Shown: piece after piece, positions 9,336-18,978 of the stretch
Layout of the letters: each line of letters opens with the position of its first letter
How positions within the stretch are numbered: the stretch's first letter is position 1
Source of the DNA: Acidobacteriaceae bacterium TAA 166
GTDB lineage: Bacteria; Acidobacteriota; Terriglobia; Terriglobales; Acidobacteriaceae
Length of the DNA stretch: 64,000 nucleotides
NCBI GenBank assembly: GCA_000421065.1
Contig: ATWD01000001.1
Span: 62,001-126,000 of the forward strand
Direction: 5' to 3'
Translations under genes and position numbers: made by a program
The notes under the pieces: generated by a model
Seen by the model: only the letters and a program-made list of their open reading frames with translations
Database searches by the model: none
Told to the model about the DNA's origin: nothing

Positions 9336-9623
9336 CTAGGTAATCCCGTCTTCCGAAACTCTTTGCCTTATGCCTCTGTCCACCGGCGTCCCGTCGGCCT
9401 CTCTCCATTGATGGAGCTGACGGATCACCGTCACATACCTGGCCCGACTTCCCGGAAATATGCCCGTTGAATGATGGAAAAGCCCGAGCTTGCGGTATGC
9501 ATTGCGCCTTTCCCTGTACCAATCTACAGAGACCAAAGCCGCAATGATCCCCACGATAAAAACCAGCGTGGTAGCAACCACTCCCAACATCGCGCCCAAA
9601 CCAAAGACGAATCCCTGCAGCAT
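9336..9623 (-). CDS. Small membrane protein of unknown function
   Basis: The ATG at 9623 has an excellent ribosome site (TGGAGGACTC) and gives 95 residues. A single strong hydrophobic segment covers residues ~3-33 (FGLGAMLGVVATTLVFIVGIIAALVS). A basic tail follows (DWYRERRNAYRKLG) without a known motif. Longer upstream starts are possible but lack this site. It lies 180 bases downstream of dnaE2 on the same strand. No function can be assigned. Confidence 0.45.
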   Translation of the reverse strand: MLQGFVFGLGAMLGVVATTLVFIVGIIAALVSVDWYRERRNAYRKLGLFHHSTGIFPGSRARYVTVIRQLHQWREADGTPVDRGIRQRVSEDGIT

Positions 9624-9802
9624 GAGTCCTCCACTAAAACGACCGGCGGGAACGCCGCGCATCGATAAGTGTGCACCTCTTTCTGTATACGCGATATAAA
9701 GAATTGCGTGCCCAAATAGCATTTTGTTGTCCGCTGGCGGACGACGCCGCGTCGAAAGAGCTTTGCGTTCAAGCCGCAGACGGCAGGGCGTACTGTCCAC
9801 TC

Positions 9803-12800
9803 TCAATGAAAATCACGCGAGCGGACATCGATCTCAGTGAGCTTGAGAACACGAACAGCTGCCGCCTTAACGGAGACAACGCCGTCTTGATTCTGGAGAA
9901 CGCCCTCAACTTGCAAGACTTTTCCGCGGGTTACCGCCACCCTGCTCCGCTCATACAATTGAGGATTGATGATCGCATTCGAGATGCCGGTCTCATCTTC
10001 CAGGCTAAGGAAGACAAAGCCACTAGCCGTTCCCGGACGCTGGCGAGCAATAACGACTCCTGCGATGCGCGCATAAAAGCCGTCGGGCACTACTCGCAGG
10101 CCAGCAGCCGTGGTGACGCCCGCGTTGTTCATCTCCATACGATGGTAGGCCATGAGGTGCGGCCCCATCGTTAGTCCTGTACCGCTGTAGTCGGCGATCA
10201 ACCGCTCTTCTGTTGTCATAGGCGACAATGGAATAGAGTTCTCCAGTTCATGCTCATCTGGAACATTCGCGAAAAGCGGTCCAACGTTCTGACCGGCACG
10301 CGAGGCGCGCCAGAGCGACACACGGCGATGATGCTTTTCTCCTGTCCAGTTGAACGCCCCCACCTCGGCGAGCAAAGTTAGCTCTTTCCTCCGTATGGAA
10401 GGCACTCGACGCTGAAGATCATATTCTGACAAAAACGGTCCATCCATCTCTCGGGATTCTGCAATGGCGTGGCCAACCTCCACCCGCAGGCCGCGTACAT
10501 ATTTGAAGCCCACTCGGACTGCAAACGGGACTTTATATTTGCCGCGATCTTTTTCGGTCAGTTCCTCAAGGGTGCAGAACCATTCCGAGTGCTGTACATC
10601 GATAGGCAGAATTTTCAGACCATGACGTCTCGCATCGTTGAGGATGGTGTCCGGTGAATAGAATCCCATCGGCTGACAGTTCAACAGCGCAGCGGTATAC
10701 GCCGCGGGAAAATGAAATCGAGTATAGGCGCTTGAATACGCGATCGACGCGAAGCTTTGGGCATGCGACTCCGGGAACATGAAATCCTTGACCGTCGAGA
10801 GGATTTGCATGATCTCTGCCTGAACATTCGGAGCGATGCCATTTGCGCTCATGCCTCGATACAGGCGCTCTTTCATCGCCGTGATAATGGTCTCCGAACG
10901 TTTGCCCCCCATTGCCTTGCGAAGCTCTTCAGCTTCCCCGCCACTGAGACTTGCGGCAACCATCCCGATCTTCATCACTTGCTCCTGATAGATCGCCACT
11001 CCAAACGTTTTACGCAGGAAGGACTCAAACAGGGGATGGAGGTATGTGACTGGTTGTCTACCTAGTTTTCGCTCGATATAGGGATTTACAAATTTTCCCG
11101 TCACCGGTCCAGGACGGATAATTGCCACCTGCTGCGCCAGATCTTCAAAGCAATCTGGTTTCGTACGGGGAAGCGCGGACATTTGCGCGCGGCTCTCTAT
11201 CTGGAATAAGCCAACTGTATCTGCAAGTTGAATGCTCTTATAAACAGCGGGGTCCTGCGGAATCTGAGCGTAGTCGAGGGGCACGCCATAATGCTGGGGC
11301 ACAAGGTACTTGGCCTCTTTCAGAACAGAAAGCATCCCCAGCCCGAGCAAATCCACTTTGATGATCTTCATGTCCGAGCAGTCGTCTTTGTCCCACTGCA
11401 CGACCGTTCGTCCGGCCATCGAAGCACGTTCGATCGGCACCACGGAATCGAGGTGCCCCTGACAGATGACCATACCTCCGGAATGCTGGCCAAGATTGCG
11501 CGGCAGGTTCTGTATCCGTTCACAGATCTCCAGACACTTTCTGTCGCGAGCGCTCCGCATGTCAAAACCCGCAGCTTTCGCGGTGTTTTTCATCGTGTCG
11601 CTGGGGCCTTTCCACTCCCAACTACTCGCCAACTCTGCGGGACGCGCTGCAGTCTCTTTATCAAGGCCAAACGCTTTTCCTACTTCGCGAAAAGCCGAAC
11701 GATCGCGGTACGTCGTGACGTTTGCGGTCATGGCCGCGCCGAGTTCCCCGTAGCGCTGGTAGACGTACTGAATGGCTCGTTCGCGGTCTGTATCGCTCGG
11801 CAAATCGAGATCGATATCCGGCCATTCGTCGCGCTCTTCAGACAGGAATCTCTCAAAGAGCAGATCGAGACCGACAGAGTCGACGATGGTTATTTCGAGC
11901 GCATAACAAACAACGCTGTTCGCCGCAGAGCCGCGCCCTTGAATCAGGATGCCATTGTCCTTGCAGAAGCTAACAATATCCCAGACGATGAGAAAGTATC
12001 CGGCGAGTCCGAGCTGTTCAATCAGTCGGAGTTCTCTTTCGGCCTGCTGTTCTGCCTTTGCGAAGAGCGCTGGATCATTCTTGGGGAGATAACGCCGTCG
12101 AATCCCCTCCCCTACCCGCTTGCGAAGAAACGAATCCATCGTTTGTCCATTCGGTACGGGGTACGCCGGAAACTCATAACCTAATCCCGTCAGTTCAAAC
12201 TGCAGGCGTGTCGATAGCTCTCGCGTATTGGAGATAGCGATGGGATAGTCATAGAAGAGTTGCTGCATCTCGCGTGCAGGGCGCAGGTGCCGTTCCGCAT
12301 TCGCAGAGAGCAGACGGCCAGCGGTGTCGAGCGTCTTGCGGTGCCGGATGCAGGTGAATACATCCAGAACCTCGCGCTCGCACTCAGTCGCATAGTTGAT
12401 CCCGCCCGTTGCGAGCAAGGGGAGATTAAGCGATTGCGCGATACGGATAGCCGCTCGGTTGCGGTGTTCTTCTTCTCGATCGAAATGACGCTGTAACTCG
12501 ACATAGACGTTGCGTGGACCAAAGATCTTCACCAGGTTCTCGACCGTACTCTGTGCGGCGTCGTAGCCTCCTTTCGCTAACGCCGCGGCAAGTGGACCTT
12601 CAGTGCCTCCCGTCAGGCATATCAGCCCGTCCCCATACTCTTCAAAGTCGGGGAGGAGCGCCGAGCCTTCTGCCTTCTTCTTCTCGCGTAGCTTCAGACG
12701 GGTGATAAGCCGACAGAGATTTTGGTATCCCTTTCGTGAGTCTGCCAACAGCGGCAACCGAACGGGTTCGACGGGGTGCGAGTGCGGCAGGTATGCAGCT

Positions 12801-13036
12801 GGCCGCAACCGCTGGCCCATATCGCCGATAGCGATTTCAGCACCGATGTGTGCTTTGACGCCTTGCTTCTGCCCTTCCATGTGAAGTCGAGGAGCACCAT
12901 ATACGCCATTACGGTCGAGAAGAGCGATCGCCGGCATGTCCAGATGGGCTGCCTGTCGGATCAGACCTTCAGGCATCGACGCACCTTCAAGGAAGCTGAA
13001 TGCGGAACGAGCATGCAGTTCGACGTAATCAGTCAT
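9803..13036 (-). CDS. dnaE2: Error-prone DNA polymerase DnaE2
   Basis: This 1,077-residue C-family polymerase alpha subunit is of the DnaE2 (ImuC) type. It begins MTDYVELHARSAFSFLEGAS, the PHP domain start. The catalytic aspartates are in EWPDIDLDLPSD, and QGRGSAANS, HSGGMVI and PRTKPDCFEDLAQQVAIIRPGP are further family landmarks. An OB-fold region lies near the C-terminus (FVFLSLEDETGISNAIINP). DnaE2 makes the mutagenic extension step in translesion synthesis together with ImuA and ImuB. The start at 13036 was chosen because homologues begin there; the open frame reaches another 56 codons upstream into imuB. It overlaps the end of imuB by 8 bases, so it is the last gene of the imuA-imuB-dnaE2 operon. 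Confidence 0.95.
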   Translation of the reverse strand: MTDYVELHARSAFSFLEGASMPEGLIRQAAHLDMPAIALLDRNGVYGAPRLHMEGQKQGVKAHIGAEIAIGDMGQRLRPAAYLPHSHPVEPVRLPLLADSRKGYQNLCRLITRLKLREKKKAEGSALLPDFEEYGDGLICLTGGTEGPLAAALAKGGYDAAQSTVENLVKIFGPRNVYVELQRHFDREEEHRNRAAIRIAQSLNLPLLATGGINYATECEREVLDVFTCIRHRKTLDTAGRLLSANAERHLRPAREMQQLFYDYPIAISNTRELSTRLQFELTGLGYEFPAYPVPNGQTMDSFLRKRVGEGIRRRYLPKNDPALFAKAEQQAERELRLIEQLGLAGYFLIVWDIVSFCKDNGILIQGRGSAANSVVCYALEITIVDSVGLDLLFERFLSEERDEWPDIDLDLPSDTDRERAIQYVYQRYGELGAAMTANVTTYRDRSAFREVGKAFGLDKETAARPAELASSWEWKGPSDTMKNTAKAAGFDMRSARDRKCLEICERIQNLPRNLGQHSGGMVICQGHLDSVVPIERASMAGRTVVQWDKDDCSDMKIIKVDLLGLGMLSVLKEAKYLVPQHYGVPLDYAQIPQDPAVYKSIQLADTVGLFQIESRAQMSALPRTKPDCFEDLAQQVAIIRPGPVTGKFVNPYIERKLGRQPVTYLHPLFESFLRKTFGVAIYQEQVMKIGMVAASLSGGEAEELRKAMGGKRSETIITAMKERLYRGMSANGIAPNVQAEIMQILSTVKDFMFPESHAQSFASIAYSSAYTRFHFPAAYTAALLNCQPMGFYSPDTILNDARRHGLKILPIDVQHSEWFCTLEELTEKDRGKYKVPFAVRVGFKYVRGLRVEVGHAIAESREMDGPFLSEYDLQRRVPSIRRKELTLLAEVGAFNWTGEKHHRRVSLWRASRAGQNVGPLFANVPDEHELENSIPLSPMTTEERLIADYSGTGLTMGPHLMAYHRMEMNNAGVTTAAGLRVVPDGFYARIAGVVIARQRPGTASGFVFLSLEDETGISNAIINPQLYERSRVAVTRGKVLQVEGVLQNQDGVVSVKAAAVRVLKLTEIDVRSRDFH

Positions 13037-14516
13037 AGGTTCCCTGCACATACCAAGAGCGTGAGCGGGGATCGAACGCAATACGGCATACACGCACTGC
13101 AACCCCTGTCGCCAGTTGCACGTCCCATTCTTCCCGGCTCCAGACGGCCTCGGACCACCACTGCCCACTGACTCGCCACGGACCGGCGCAACCACGAACG
13201 ACATACTTCTGCCTGTCCCAGAAAACGGCTGTCGGCCTGTTGCCGCTCAGTACAACCCCAATCACCTGTAGCGGACGGCTGATGCGCAGTGCTGTCGACA
13301 CTGGCAACGATGACGTCGCACTCCTCACAGGGGGCGGTGGTGCGAAAGGAACCATACGAAACGCGGTCGGCCTGTAATCGTCGATCAGCTCAGGCGAGCC
13401 GACACGTTGTTCGCCGAGAAGCTTCCCCATACGTGCGAGAAGCACCTCCAACCTGCCCGGTTCCGGAGCCTGCGGCAGAAAGAGGCCGTGCTGCGCTCGA
13501 TGGGGCGCTGCAGATTGGGCACGCAGTTCCAGGCCAACAATCGCCGCGCTGGGGGGATGTGTCTCTAAGTCGAGTTGCAACAGTTTGAGCAGCGTGGCAG
13601 TGTCTTGAAGAGGTAACGCCGGCCGAACAATTCGCTCATGGTGCTTCCCACCATTCAGGGAAAGAACAAGCTGCAACGAAGCAATCGCCCGCGCCTTCGA
13701 CTTTGCACGGTCCAGAATCACATCTGTCATCCGACGGAGCAGGAACAGCAGTGACTCCAAGATCTCCACGGGAAACTCCAGCTCGATGTGCTCGACCAGA
13801 CTTTCCTCGAAGCTGGGTTCTATCGGAAACATCAAGTGGGACCAATCGCCGCGTGAGAGCGAATGCAGTCTCTTTCCGGCCTGTCCGATGCGTGCGATCA
13901 GATCGCTCTCAGGGAATGCGGCCAGTTCCCCACAGGTGCGAACGCCCCATGATCGCAATGTTTGCTCATGCATCGGTTCTAGGTTCAGGACACCCAGATC
14001 GAGATCCCGCATTGCCACTGCCTCATGACCGGGAGGCACGATAGAGACGCCGCTCTTGCGAGATGCAAGACATAAAGCCACATGAAAATTGTGCGAGACC
14101 GCGACGTTGGCGAGCAAACCCGCCGACATGATCCGCTGACGCATCTTCGTGGCGAGTTGAACTTCGTCGCCGTATAAACTCGTCATGCCCTGTATGTCGA
14201 GAGCGTAGGTGCCGGGGTGCGTCTCAACGTATTCAATCCGCGGGGAAAACGTGCAGGCTATGGCGTTAAGAATCGTATCGGCAGACCTCTCGTGATCGAG
14301 CAGGCGAGGGAGAGTGACCACTCCCGGGAACGATTCAGCCTGCAGGCGGGCCATGCCTATTTCAATGCCAAGAGAACGTGCAGCCTTGTTCGCCGCGAAG
14401 ACTACCTCCGCTGGTGGATCGCCATGGAGCAGTGCGAATGGTCTCTTACGCAGATCCGGCCGTGTACGCGAAGCCGCCTGCACAGGAAAGTTCGGAGGAT
14501 GGAAGACCGCATACAT
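13029..14516 (-). CDS. imuB: ImuB, catalytically inactive Y-family polymerase homologue
   Basis: This 495-residue member of the Y-family polymerase fold begins MYAVFHPPNFPVQAA. In active Y-family polymerases the first strand carries a metal-binding Asp; here it reads FHPPNF, as expected for ImuB, which acts as a beta-clamp-binding hub rather than a polymerase. RLLDHERSADTILNAIACTFSPRIE and LATKMRQRIMSAGLLANVAVSHNFHVA are typical. The ATG at 14516 shares its A with the TAA stop of imuA, and the 3' end overlaps dnaE2, so the three genes should be translationally coupled. Confidence 0.9.
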   Translation of the reverse strand: MYAVFHPPNFPVQAASRTRPDLRKRPFALLHGDPPAEVVFAANKAARSLGIEIGMARLQAESFPGVVTLPRLLDHERSADTILNAIACTFSPRIEYVETHPGTYALDIQGMTSLYGDEVQLATKMRQRIMSAGLLANVAVSHNFHVALCLASRKSGVSIVPPGHEAVAMRDLDLGVLNLEPMHEQTLRSWGVRTCGELAAFPESDLIARIGQAGKRLHSLSRGDWSHLMFPIEPSFEESLVEHIELEFPVEILESLLFLLRRMTDVILDRAKSKARAIASLQLVLSLNGGKHHERIVRPALPLQDTATLLKLLQLDLETHPPSAAIVGLELRAQSAAPHRAQHGLFLPQAPEPGRLEVLLARMGKLLGEQRVGSPELIDDYRPTAFRMVPFAPPPPVRSATSSLPVSTALRISRPLQVIGVVLSGNRPTAVFWDRQKYVVRGCAGPWRVSGQWWSEAVWSREEWDVQLATGVAVRVCRIAFDPRSRSWYVQGTYD

Positions 14517-15289
14517 TACCGCACCCGTGACCAGGGAGTCTCGGCACTCCACTCGGCGCGCACCGAAGGCTTTTTCTGAAGGAAAGGAGAGTTTCCGTGA
14601 CGATTTCGTTCCCGTACCAAGGTGTAGTTCTGGCTCTCAAAAAGAGCCGTCTCCCCATGACTGCTAAACGATCGAACACACATGGGTTCGCAGCGTAGGG
14701 CGAGAGCCGCGCAACTGCTCGCACATGGAGCCTGGGACAAGAAGATAAGCGCGGTCCGCGCCTGTTCCGCTGCGAGCCGAAAGCGATACCACGTCGCCAG
14801 TGGAATCCGTATAGTGTGCTGCGGAAGCACATCGCTCATATCGAGCACAATAGCGGCGAAACCTCCAGACTGAAGCAATAAATCGGTCGCCTTCAACGCC
14901 TGCTCCAGGCGGGACCATGGCCTGTCTGTGACCTTCTGCTTACGCTCTCCCGTCGTCCGAAGCCAGAGCAATCGCTTCAGTTCTATGCCTGCTGCCGCAG
15001 CCGACTCCGGAGAAAGTGCATCGCTTACATCAATCCATGCACAAGCGGCACCTGATCGCGTAATCGCTGCGATTGCTGACAGCCCGAATGAGGTCTTACC
15101 TGTCGATGCTGCGCCCGCGACCTCGGTGATGCTTCCCCGAGGGATGCCACCATTCAGAGCTGCATCGACCTCCGCAATGCCTGTCTCAAACAGCTCCGGG
15201 GCCTGCCTGATTTTGAGCGACAGCGCGGCAGGCACTCGTTGAGCGAGTTTGGATTCGACCTGAAGGCGGATTGCCGAGGCTGAAGACAT
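14516..15289 (-). CDS. imuA: ImuA, RecA-like protein of the mutagenesis cassette
   Basis: This 257-residue RecA-fold protein has a Walker A motif GAASTGKTS (residues ~60) preceded by GIAEVDAALNGGIPRGSITEV. A Walker B-like strand follows in FAAIVLDMSDVLP. ImuA proteins resemble RecA/SulA and support ImuB-DnaE2 in damage-induced mutagenesis. It is the first gene of the operon, with a perfect palindrome 52 bases upstream of its start. The start codon has only a weak ribosome site. Confidence 0.85.
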   Translation of the reverse strand: MSSASAIRLQVESKLAQRVPAALSLKIRQAPELFETGIAEVDAALNGGIPRGSITEVAGAASTGKTSFGLSAIAAITRSGAACAWIDVSDALSPESAAAAGIELKRLLWLRTTGERKQKVTDRPWSRLEQALKATDLLLQSGGFAAIVLDMSDVLPQHTIRIPLATWYRFRLAAEQARTALIFLSQAPCASSCAALALRCEPMCVRSFSSHGETALFESQNYTLVRERNRHGNSPFLQKKPSVRAEWSAETPWSRVR

Positions 15290-15340
15290 AGCGACCCATT
15301 CGCCTTATCTTCGCCTATCTATGCCGGGGCATGTCAAATG

Positions 15341-15360
15341 GCACCTAATGCTTTAGGTGC
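15341..15360. promoter_or_regulatory. Operator palindrome upstream of imuA (LexA-type candidate)
   Basis: The perfect inverted repeat GCACCTAA-TGCT-TTAGGTGC has 8-base arms and a 4-base spacer. It lies in the 190-base region between the divergent imuA and M23 genes, 52 bases upstream of the imuA start. imu cassettes are commonly under LexA (SOS) control, so a LexA operator is the natural guess. I cannot confirm that this matches the acidobacterial LexA motif. Confidence 0.55.
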
Positions 15361-15479
15361 TACATATCCTTCAACTAAATGAATCACAACAACTTATTAC
15401 TCCCCGTTCGATTGTGAAGTTCCGGAGAGCCAGGAAACTTATGAACGATGCGGGCTTGCTTCGGGTCTAGAATCAAGTT

Positions 15480-16781
15480 GTGCGAGCCCATGTTCTGACT
15501 GCCGGTCTTTTGTTCGCGCCGCTACTGCTGCCGTTGACCGGCTGCGGCAAGCCATCTTTGGATGTATCTCCTTCCCTGACCACCGTAGGACAGGAAACTC
15601 CCGTCAGCGTCCATGTCCACGATGCCCATGGCGTCAGCAAGCTCACCGCTACCGTGAAGCAGAACGGCACCCAGTATCAGGTCTGGCAGACAACTGCTGC
15701 CTCCAAGAGCACCGACACCACATTCAACTTCACTGTAGGCGTCAAGAACACCCCTCAGTTGCGCGATGGCTCCGCGCACTTGATCATCGACGCGACATCG
15801 GGTGCTCTGCTCCATGGCACCGCTCGCTGGGAGCGCGAGGTCAATGTCTCCACCCAGCCGCCTCTCGTCAGTGCAGACTCCGACCAGCACTACCTGTACC
15901 TCGGGATGGCCGATTTAGCGACTATGAACGTTAGCGGCCCCCACACCGCCGCAGGAGTTCGAGTCGGAGATCAGACCTTTCGTGCGTGGCCGATGCCTGG
16001 CGGCAAGCCAGGCCAGTTCTCTTTGTTTGCTTTTGCCTGGAACATGCCTCCCGGTACGACACCCGTGGTTTATGCAGCCAACGGCGTTGGGAATGACGTA
16101 ACGACACCGCTGACGGTCGTTTTCCCCAAGAAGGAACAGCCCGTCTACACCCAGCATGAGATCCAGGTCTCTGACCAATTCATGCAAAAGGTTTTGGCCG
16201 AGCTAGATCCCAATGGCTCTGGTGAACCCGTCGCACGCTTCGTGAAGATCAACACCGAAATGCGCCGGGACAACAACAAGACTTTAGCCGACTTGCGCCT
16301 CAAGACTGCCGATCGCTTTCTTTGGCATCAATCTTTCTCTCGCCAATCGCACTCACAGGCGGAAGCCACCTTCGCGGACGTGCGCAGCTATCTTTACCAC
16401 GGCAAGAAGATCGACCAACAAGTGCACCTTGGCTATGATCTCGCAGTGACTCAGCACGTCGGCGTCGAGGCGTCGAATGACGGTCGTGTCGTCTGGGCGG
16501 CGCCCCTTGGCATCTACGGCAACTGCATCGTCGTTGACCACGGGTATGGCCTGCAGACTATCTACGGCCATCTCAGCCGGATCGACGTCCACGAAGGTGA
16601 CATGGTCAAGCGTGGACAGATCATGGGACACAGCGGCATGACGGGGATGGCTGGCGGAGACCATATCCACTTTGCGATGCAACTGGATGGGATCCAGATC
16701 GACCCCAAAGAGTGGTGGGACACGCACTGGATCAAGGACCACATCACCCGGCGCGTCGATCTGCCAGGCTTCGACAAATAA
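15480..16781 (+). CDS. M23 family metallopeptidase lipoprotein
   Basis: This 433-residue protein starts at GTG (no ATG precedes the mature part). It has a lipoprotein signal peptide ending in the lipobox LTGC, so it is probably membrane-anchored outside the cytoplasm. Residues ~25-230 are beta-rich and unassigned. The C-terminal ~130 residues are an M23/LytM domain: HLGYDLAV (first zinc ligands H and D), GNCIVVDHGYGLQTIYGHLS and the HxH motif HIHF. All zinc ligands appear present, so endopeptidase activity on peptidoglycan cross-bridges is plausible. It is transcribed divergently from imuA. Confidence 0.88.
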   Translation: MRAHVLTAGLLFAPLLLPLTGCGKPSLDVSPSLTTVGQETPVSVHVHDAHGVSKLTATVKQNGTQYQVWQTTAASKSTDTTFNFTVGVKNTPQLRDGSAHLIIDATSGALLHGTARWEREVNVSTQPPLVSADSDQHYLYLGMADLATMNVSGPHTAAGVRVGDQTFRAWPMPGGKPGQFSLFAFAWNMPPGTTPVVYAANGVGNDVTTPLTVVFPKKEQPVYTQHEIQVSDQFMQKVLAELDPNGSGEPVARFVKINTEMRRDNNKTLADLRLKTADRFLWHQSFSRQSHSQAEATFADVRSYLYHGKKIDQQVHLGYDLAVTQHVGVEASNDGRVVWAAPLGIYGNCIVVDHGYGLQTIYGHLSRIDVHEGDMVKRGQIMGHSGMTGMAGGDHIHFAMQLDGIQIDPKEWWDTHWIKDHITRRVDLPGFDK

Positions 16782-17081
16782 CTGCAGGGCTGCGATCGCT
16801 GGACATCCACGACTGGCACGAGCTGACCGATTCATGGCAGTCCAGCTTTAGCGCCGACCTTGTCCGCAAGCTAACCGGCTCCTGCAACGACACCTTTAGC
16901 CCGGGATATTTCGTTCTCCCCATCGGGTCACCTCAACACGGCGGTGAATCACACGCGCCATCGTTTTCCAGGACCGTCCCAGACGAAGAGGATTGAACAG
17001 TGGATGAGAGGGATAAAGCTCTCTATGGCATCGATGACTGTTATTAGTGTGCAATCGACCGGTGAACAACAGTATCCGACT
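16782..17081. other. Intergenic stretch, nothing recognised
   Basis: This 300-base gap separates the M23 gene from the convergent toxin gene. No terminator, repeat or credible coding frame was identified. Confidence 0.5.
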
Positions 17082-17480
17082 CTAGTGCAGAAGCCTTGTT
17101 TCGTATGCTTGTTTAGCCAGGAGAGTAACAGCCTTCTTATCGAAAGAGACGAACGTCTTTGCACCGAGCCATCTTCCCTCATAGGCAATGAGTCCGTCTG
17201 CAAAATCGCCGCCAGCCTCCAAAACAGCAAGTCCAGCCTCAACCGCAGGTCGATTGAGAGCAACGTTCGCCGAATCGGCGAGCGCCCGAATGGCTGCTGC
17301 GATTTCTTTCTGGTCGAATTCGTACAACCGGCGTAGTACCCAGACGAACTCACACAAGGAAGGAAGCGTTACTGCAATGATCTCAGCATTCTTCAGAATC
17401 TTATCTGCGGCCATCGCTTGTTTTTCATCGTCACGCACGACAGCACGAATGAGCACGTTGGTATCCGCCGTGATCTTCAT
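17082..17480 (-). CDS. vapC: PIN-domain toxin, VapC type
   Basis: This 132-residue PIN-domain nuclease begins MKITADTNVLIRAVVRDD, with Asp in TADTN. Acidic residues in LCEFVWVL and GDFADGLIAYEG supply the remaining metal ligands. VapC toxins cleave RNA, often tRNA, and are neutralised by the partner antitoxin. The start overlaps the stop of the antitoxin gene by four bases (ATGA), a classic toxin-antitoxin arrangement. Confidence 0.88.
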   Translation of the reverse strand: MKITADTNVLIRAVVRDDEKQAMAADKILKNAEIIAVTLPSLCEFVWVLRRLYEFDQKEIAAAIRALADSANVALNRPAVEAGLAVLEAGGDFADGLIAYEGRWLGAKTFVSFDKKAVTLLAKQAYETRLLH

Positions 17481-17740
17481 TTCTTGCCGGCCCAGCCGTC
17501 TTCCGCTGCTTTGTTGATCTGGTCGATTGTGGCGGTCTTCTTTGTCCGACCTGCGAGAAGACCCAGAAAACCGTCTATCTTCTTCGATGGTCGAGCCGCT
17601 TTGAGAACTCCCTGTCCCCCCGGTAGCAACTCGAGTTCTATCTTTTCGCCCGGTTTAATACCAAGATGCTGCAGGACTTCTTTCCTAAATGTAATCTGTC
17701 CCCGCAACGTAACTGTCAATGTCCTCATGGCAATAACCAC
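17477..17740 (-). CDS. vapB: AbrB/SpoVT-type antitoxin
   Basis: The 87-residue product has an N-terminal swapped-hairpin AbrB domain (RTLTVTLRGQITFRKEVLQHLGIKPGEKIELE). The C-terminus is charged (IDGFLGLLAGRTKKTATIDQI) and likely binds the PIN toxin encoded next. Such antitoxins repress their own operon. It is complete, starts at ATG and ends in the first codons of the toxin gene. Confidence 0.85.
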   Translation of the reverse strand: MVIAMRTLTVTLRGQITFRKEVLQHLGIKPGEKIELELLPGGQGVLKAARPSKKIDGFLGLLAGRTKKTATIDQINKAAEDGWAGKK

Positions 17741-18375
17741 CTATCCGCTCAACTTAATCCATTGTAATGCACATTTCCATTACTTTAAACGCTCGGACCA
17801 AACACTCAGGGCCGTCTGAGAATCATTGGAAGAATCCCTATGAGACCTCAACTTTAGCCTTTTGGGAAATGGCCCAATGTTCCCTGGGGGCACGCAGGCA
17901 AAATATCCAAAATAAAGTCAGTTCACGACTGGATTACTCCGCTGTAGTGCTCGCAACGGTGACCACGTACCAGTTCAAGCATGCGGAAGCGTCTCGGTCC
18001 GATTTCTGGAAGCCAGCGTCGCTGCCTCCTCTTCCCTGAATGCTGTCTGAGCTGCAAAGTCCAACGTCGGTGAAGATGCAGTACGGGTCGCGACTGCAAC
18101 GTCAACGGTGACGGAAAACTCCGCCTGACCGGGGGCGAGCAGCGGCACAGGGGACGTCCCGAATGATTGCTCACATACTGAAACTGGTGTGGCGCATTGA
18201 CTGCAATGTGGAAGTTGGGTCAGCCCGTACCGTTGTTCTCTGCCCCCGGAAAGGTCGCTTCGTTCTCTCCTTCGAGCGCGATGAAGGACTCTTCAAAGTG
18301 ATGGTATCGTCTTCAAACAGGGAGCAAAATGAGCTGTAAATTTGACTTCATAATCTGTAGCGGAGCGGATGTGAA
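17741..18375. other. Intergenic stretch of 635 bases, nothing recognised
   Basis: No coding frame with good codon use or a ribosome site was found on either strand. The vapBC promoter should lie at its left end and the promoter for the gene at 18376 at its right end. It may contain decayed sequence. Confidence 0.45.
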
Positions 18376-18960
18376 ATGACGGATTTAGAGGCGTGGACTC
18401 CCACAGTTTCGAAACTAGACCGCCCTGAAGTGACCCAGTTGCGCGCCACGTACCGATCAGCGGGGACGGCGGCGGGGCTGACGCTGCTGGCATTCGCAGC
18501 CAGATTGGCTCTTGAGACGATTCCCTCTGGGCCGAACCTGCAAAAGGGGTTCGCGGCAGTCGATCTCGCGGCTCGGGTCGGGGCGGGAGAGGATATTGAT
18601 CCCTGGGCACTGTCCGAGGTTTACCACGATGAGCAAGACGAGGGCATCGAACCCATAGCATGGACCTACAAGCACACGTCCCACGAATCTGCCTGGCTGG
18701 CGGTTTTGTGTGTGGTGGGGGCTGCGTCCTGGCATTTGTCCACCCACCGCGGCGAAAGTCCGTATTCCCTGTTTGAGGACTTCGACGATCCGGATGTGCG
18801 CGAGCAAGAATGCGACGTGCTGAACGAGATCAGCGGACTGGACACTGCTGCGCTGAGCGCTGCCTGCGCCTATGTTCAAGCGTACGACTCCAAAGCATCG
18901 GAAGGCTGGGGGCAGCCACTCCGCATCGAGGAGTTATGCCATGCGACAGGGAGAGGCTGA
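18376..18960 (+). CDS. Hypothetical protein, acidic, 194 residues
   Basis: The ATG is preceded by GGAGCGGATGTGAA. The product is rich in Ala, Asp and Glu, with predicted helices (GTAAGLTLLAFAARLALETIP, ESAWLAVLCVVGAASWHL) and an acidic segment FEDFDDPDVREQE. The helices could be amphipathic rather than membrane-spanning. No domain is recognised. The small acidic helical composition resembles immunity-type proteins, but there is no toxin next to it, so this is only a note. Confidence 0.6.
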   Translation: MTDLEAWTPTVSKLDRPEVTQLRATYRSAGTAAGLTLLAFAARLALETIPSGPNLQKGFAAVDLAARVGAGEDIDPWALSEVYHDEQDEGIEPIAWTYKHTSHESAWLAVLCVVGAASWHLSTHRGESPYSLFEDFDDPDVREQECDVLNEISGLDTAALSAACAYVQAYDSKASEGWGQPLRIEELCHATGRG

Positions 18961-18978
18961 CAGGCACCCCCGCTGCCG

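Noticed and set aside
9132..9470. 112-codon plus-strand open frame after GH92
   Set aside because: No ribosome site and a low-complexity Ser/Pro/Arg product; the minus-strand membrane protein is better supported.
11228..12184. 318-codon plus-strand open frame
   Set aside because: It is antisense to the catalytic region of dnaE2.
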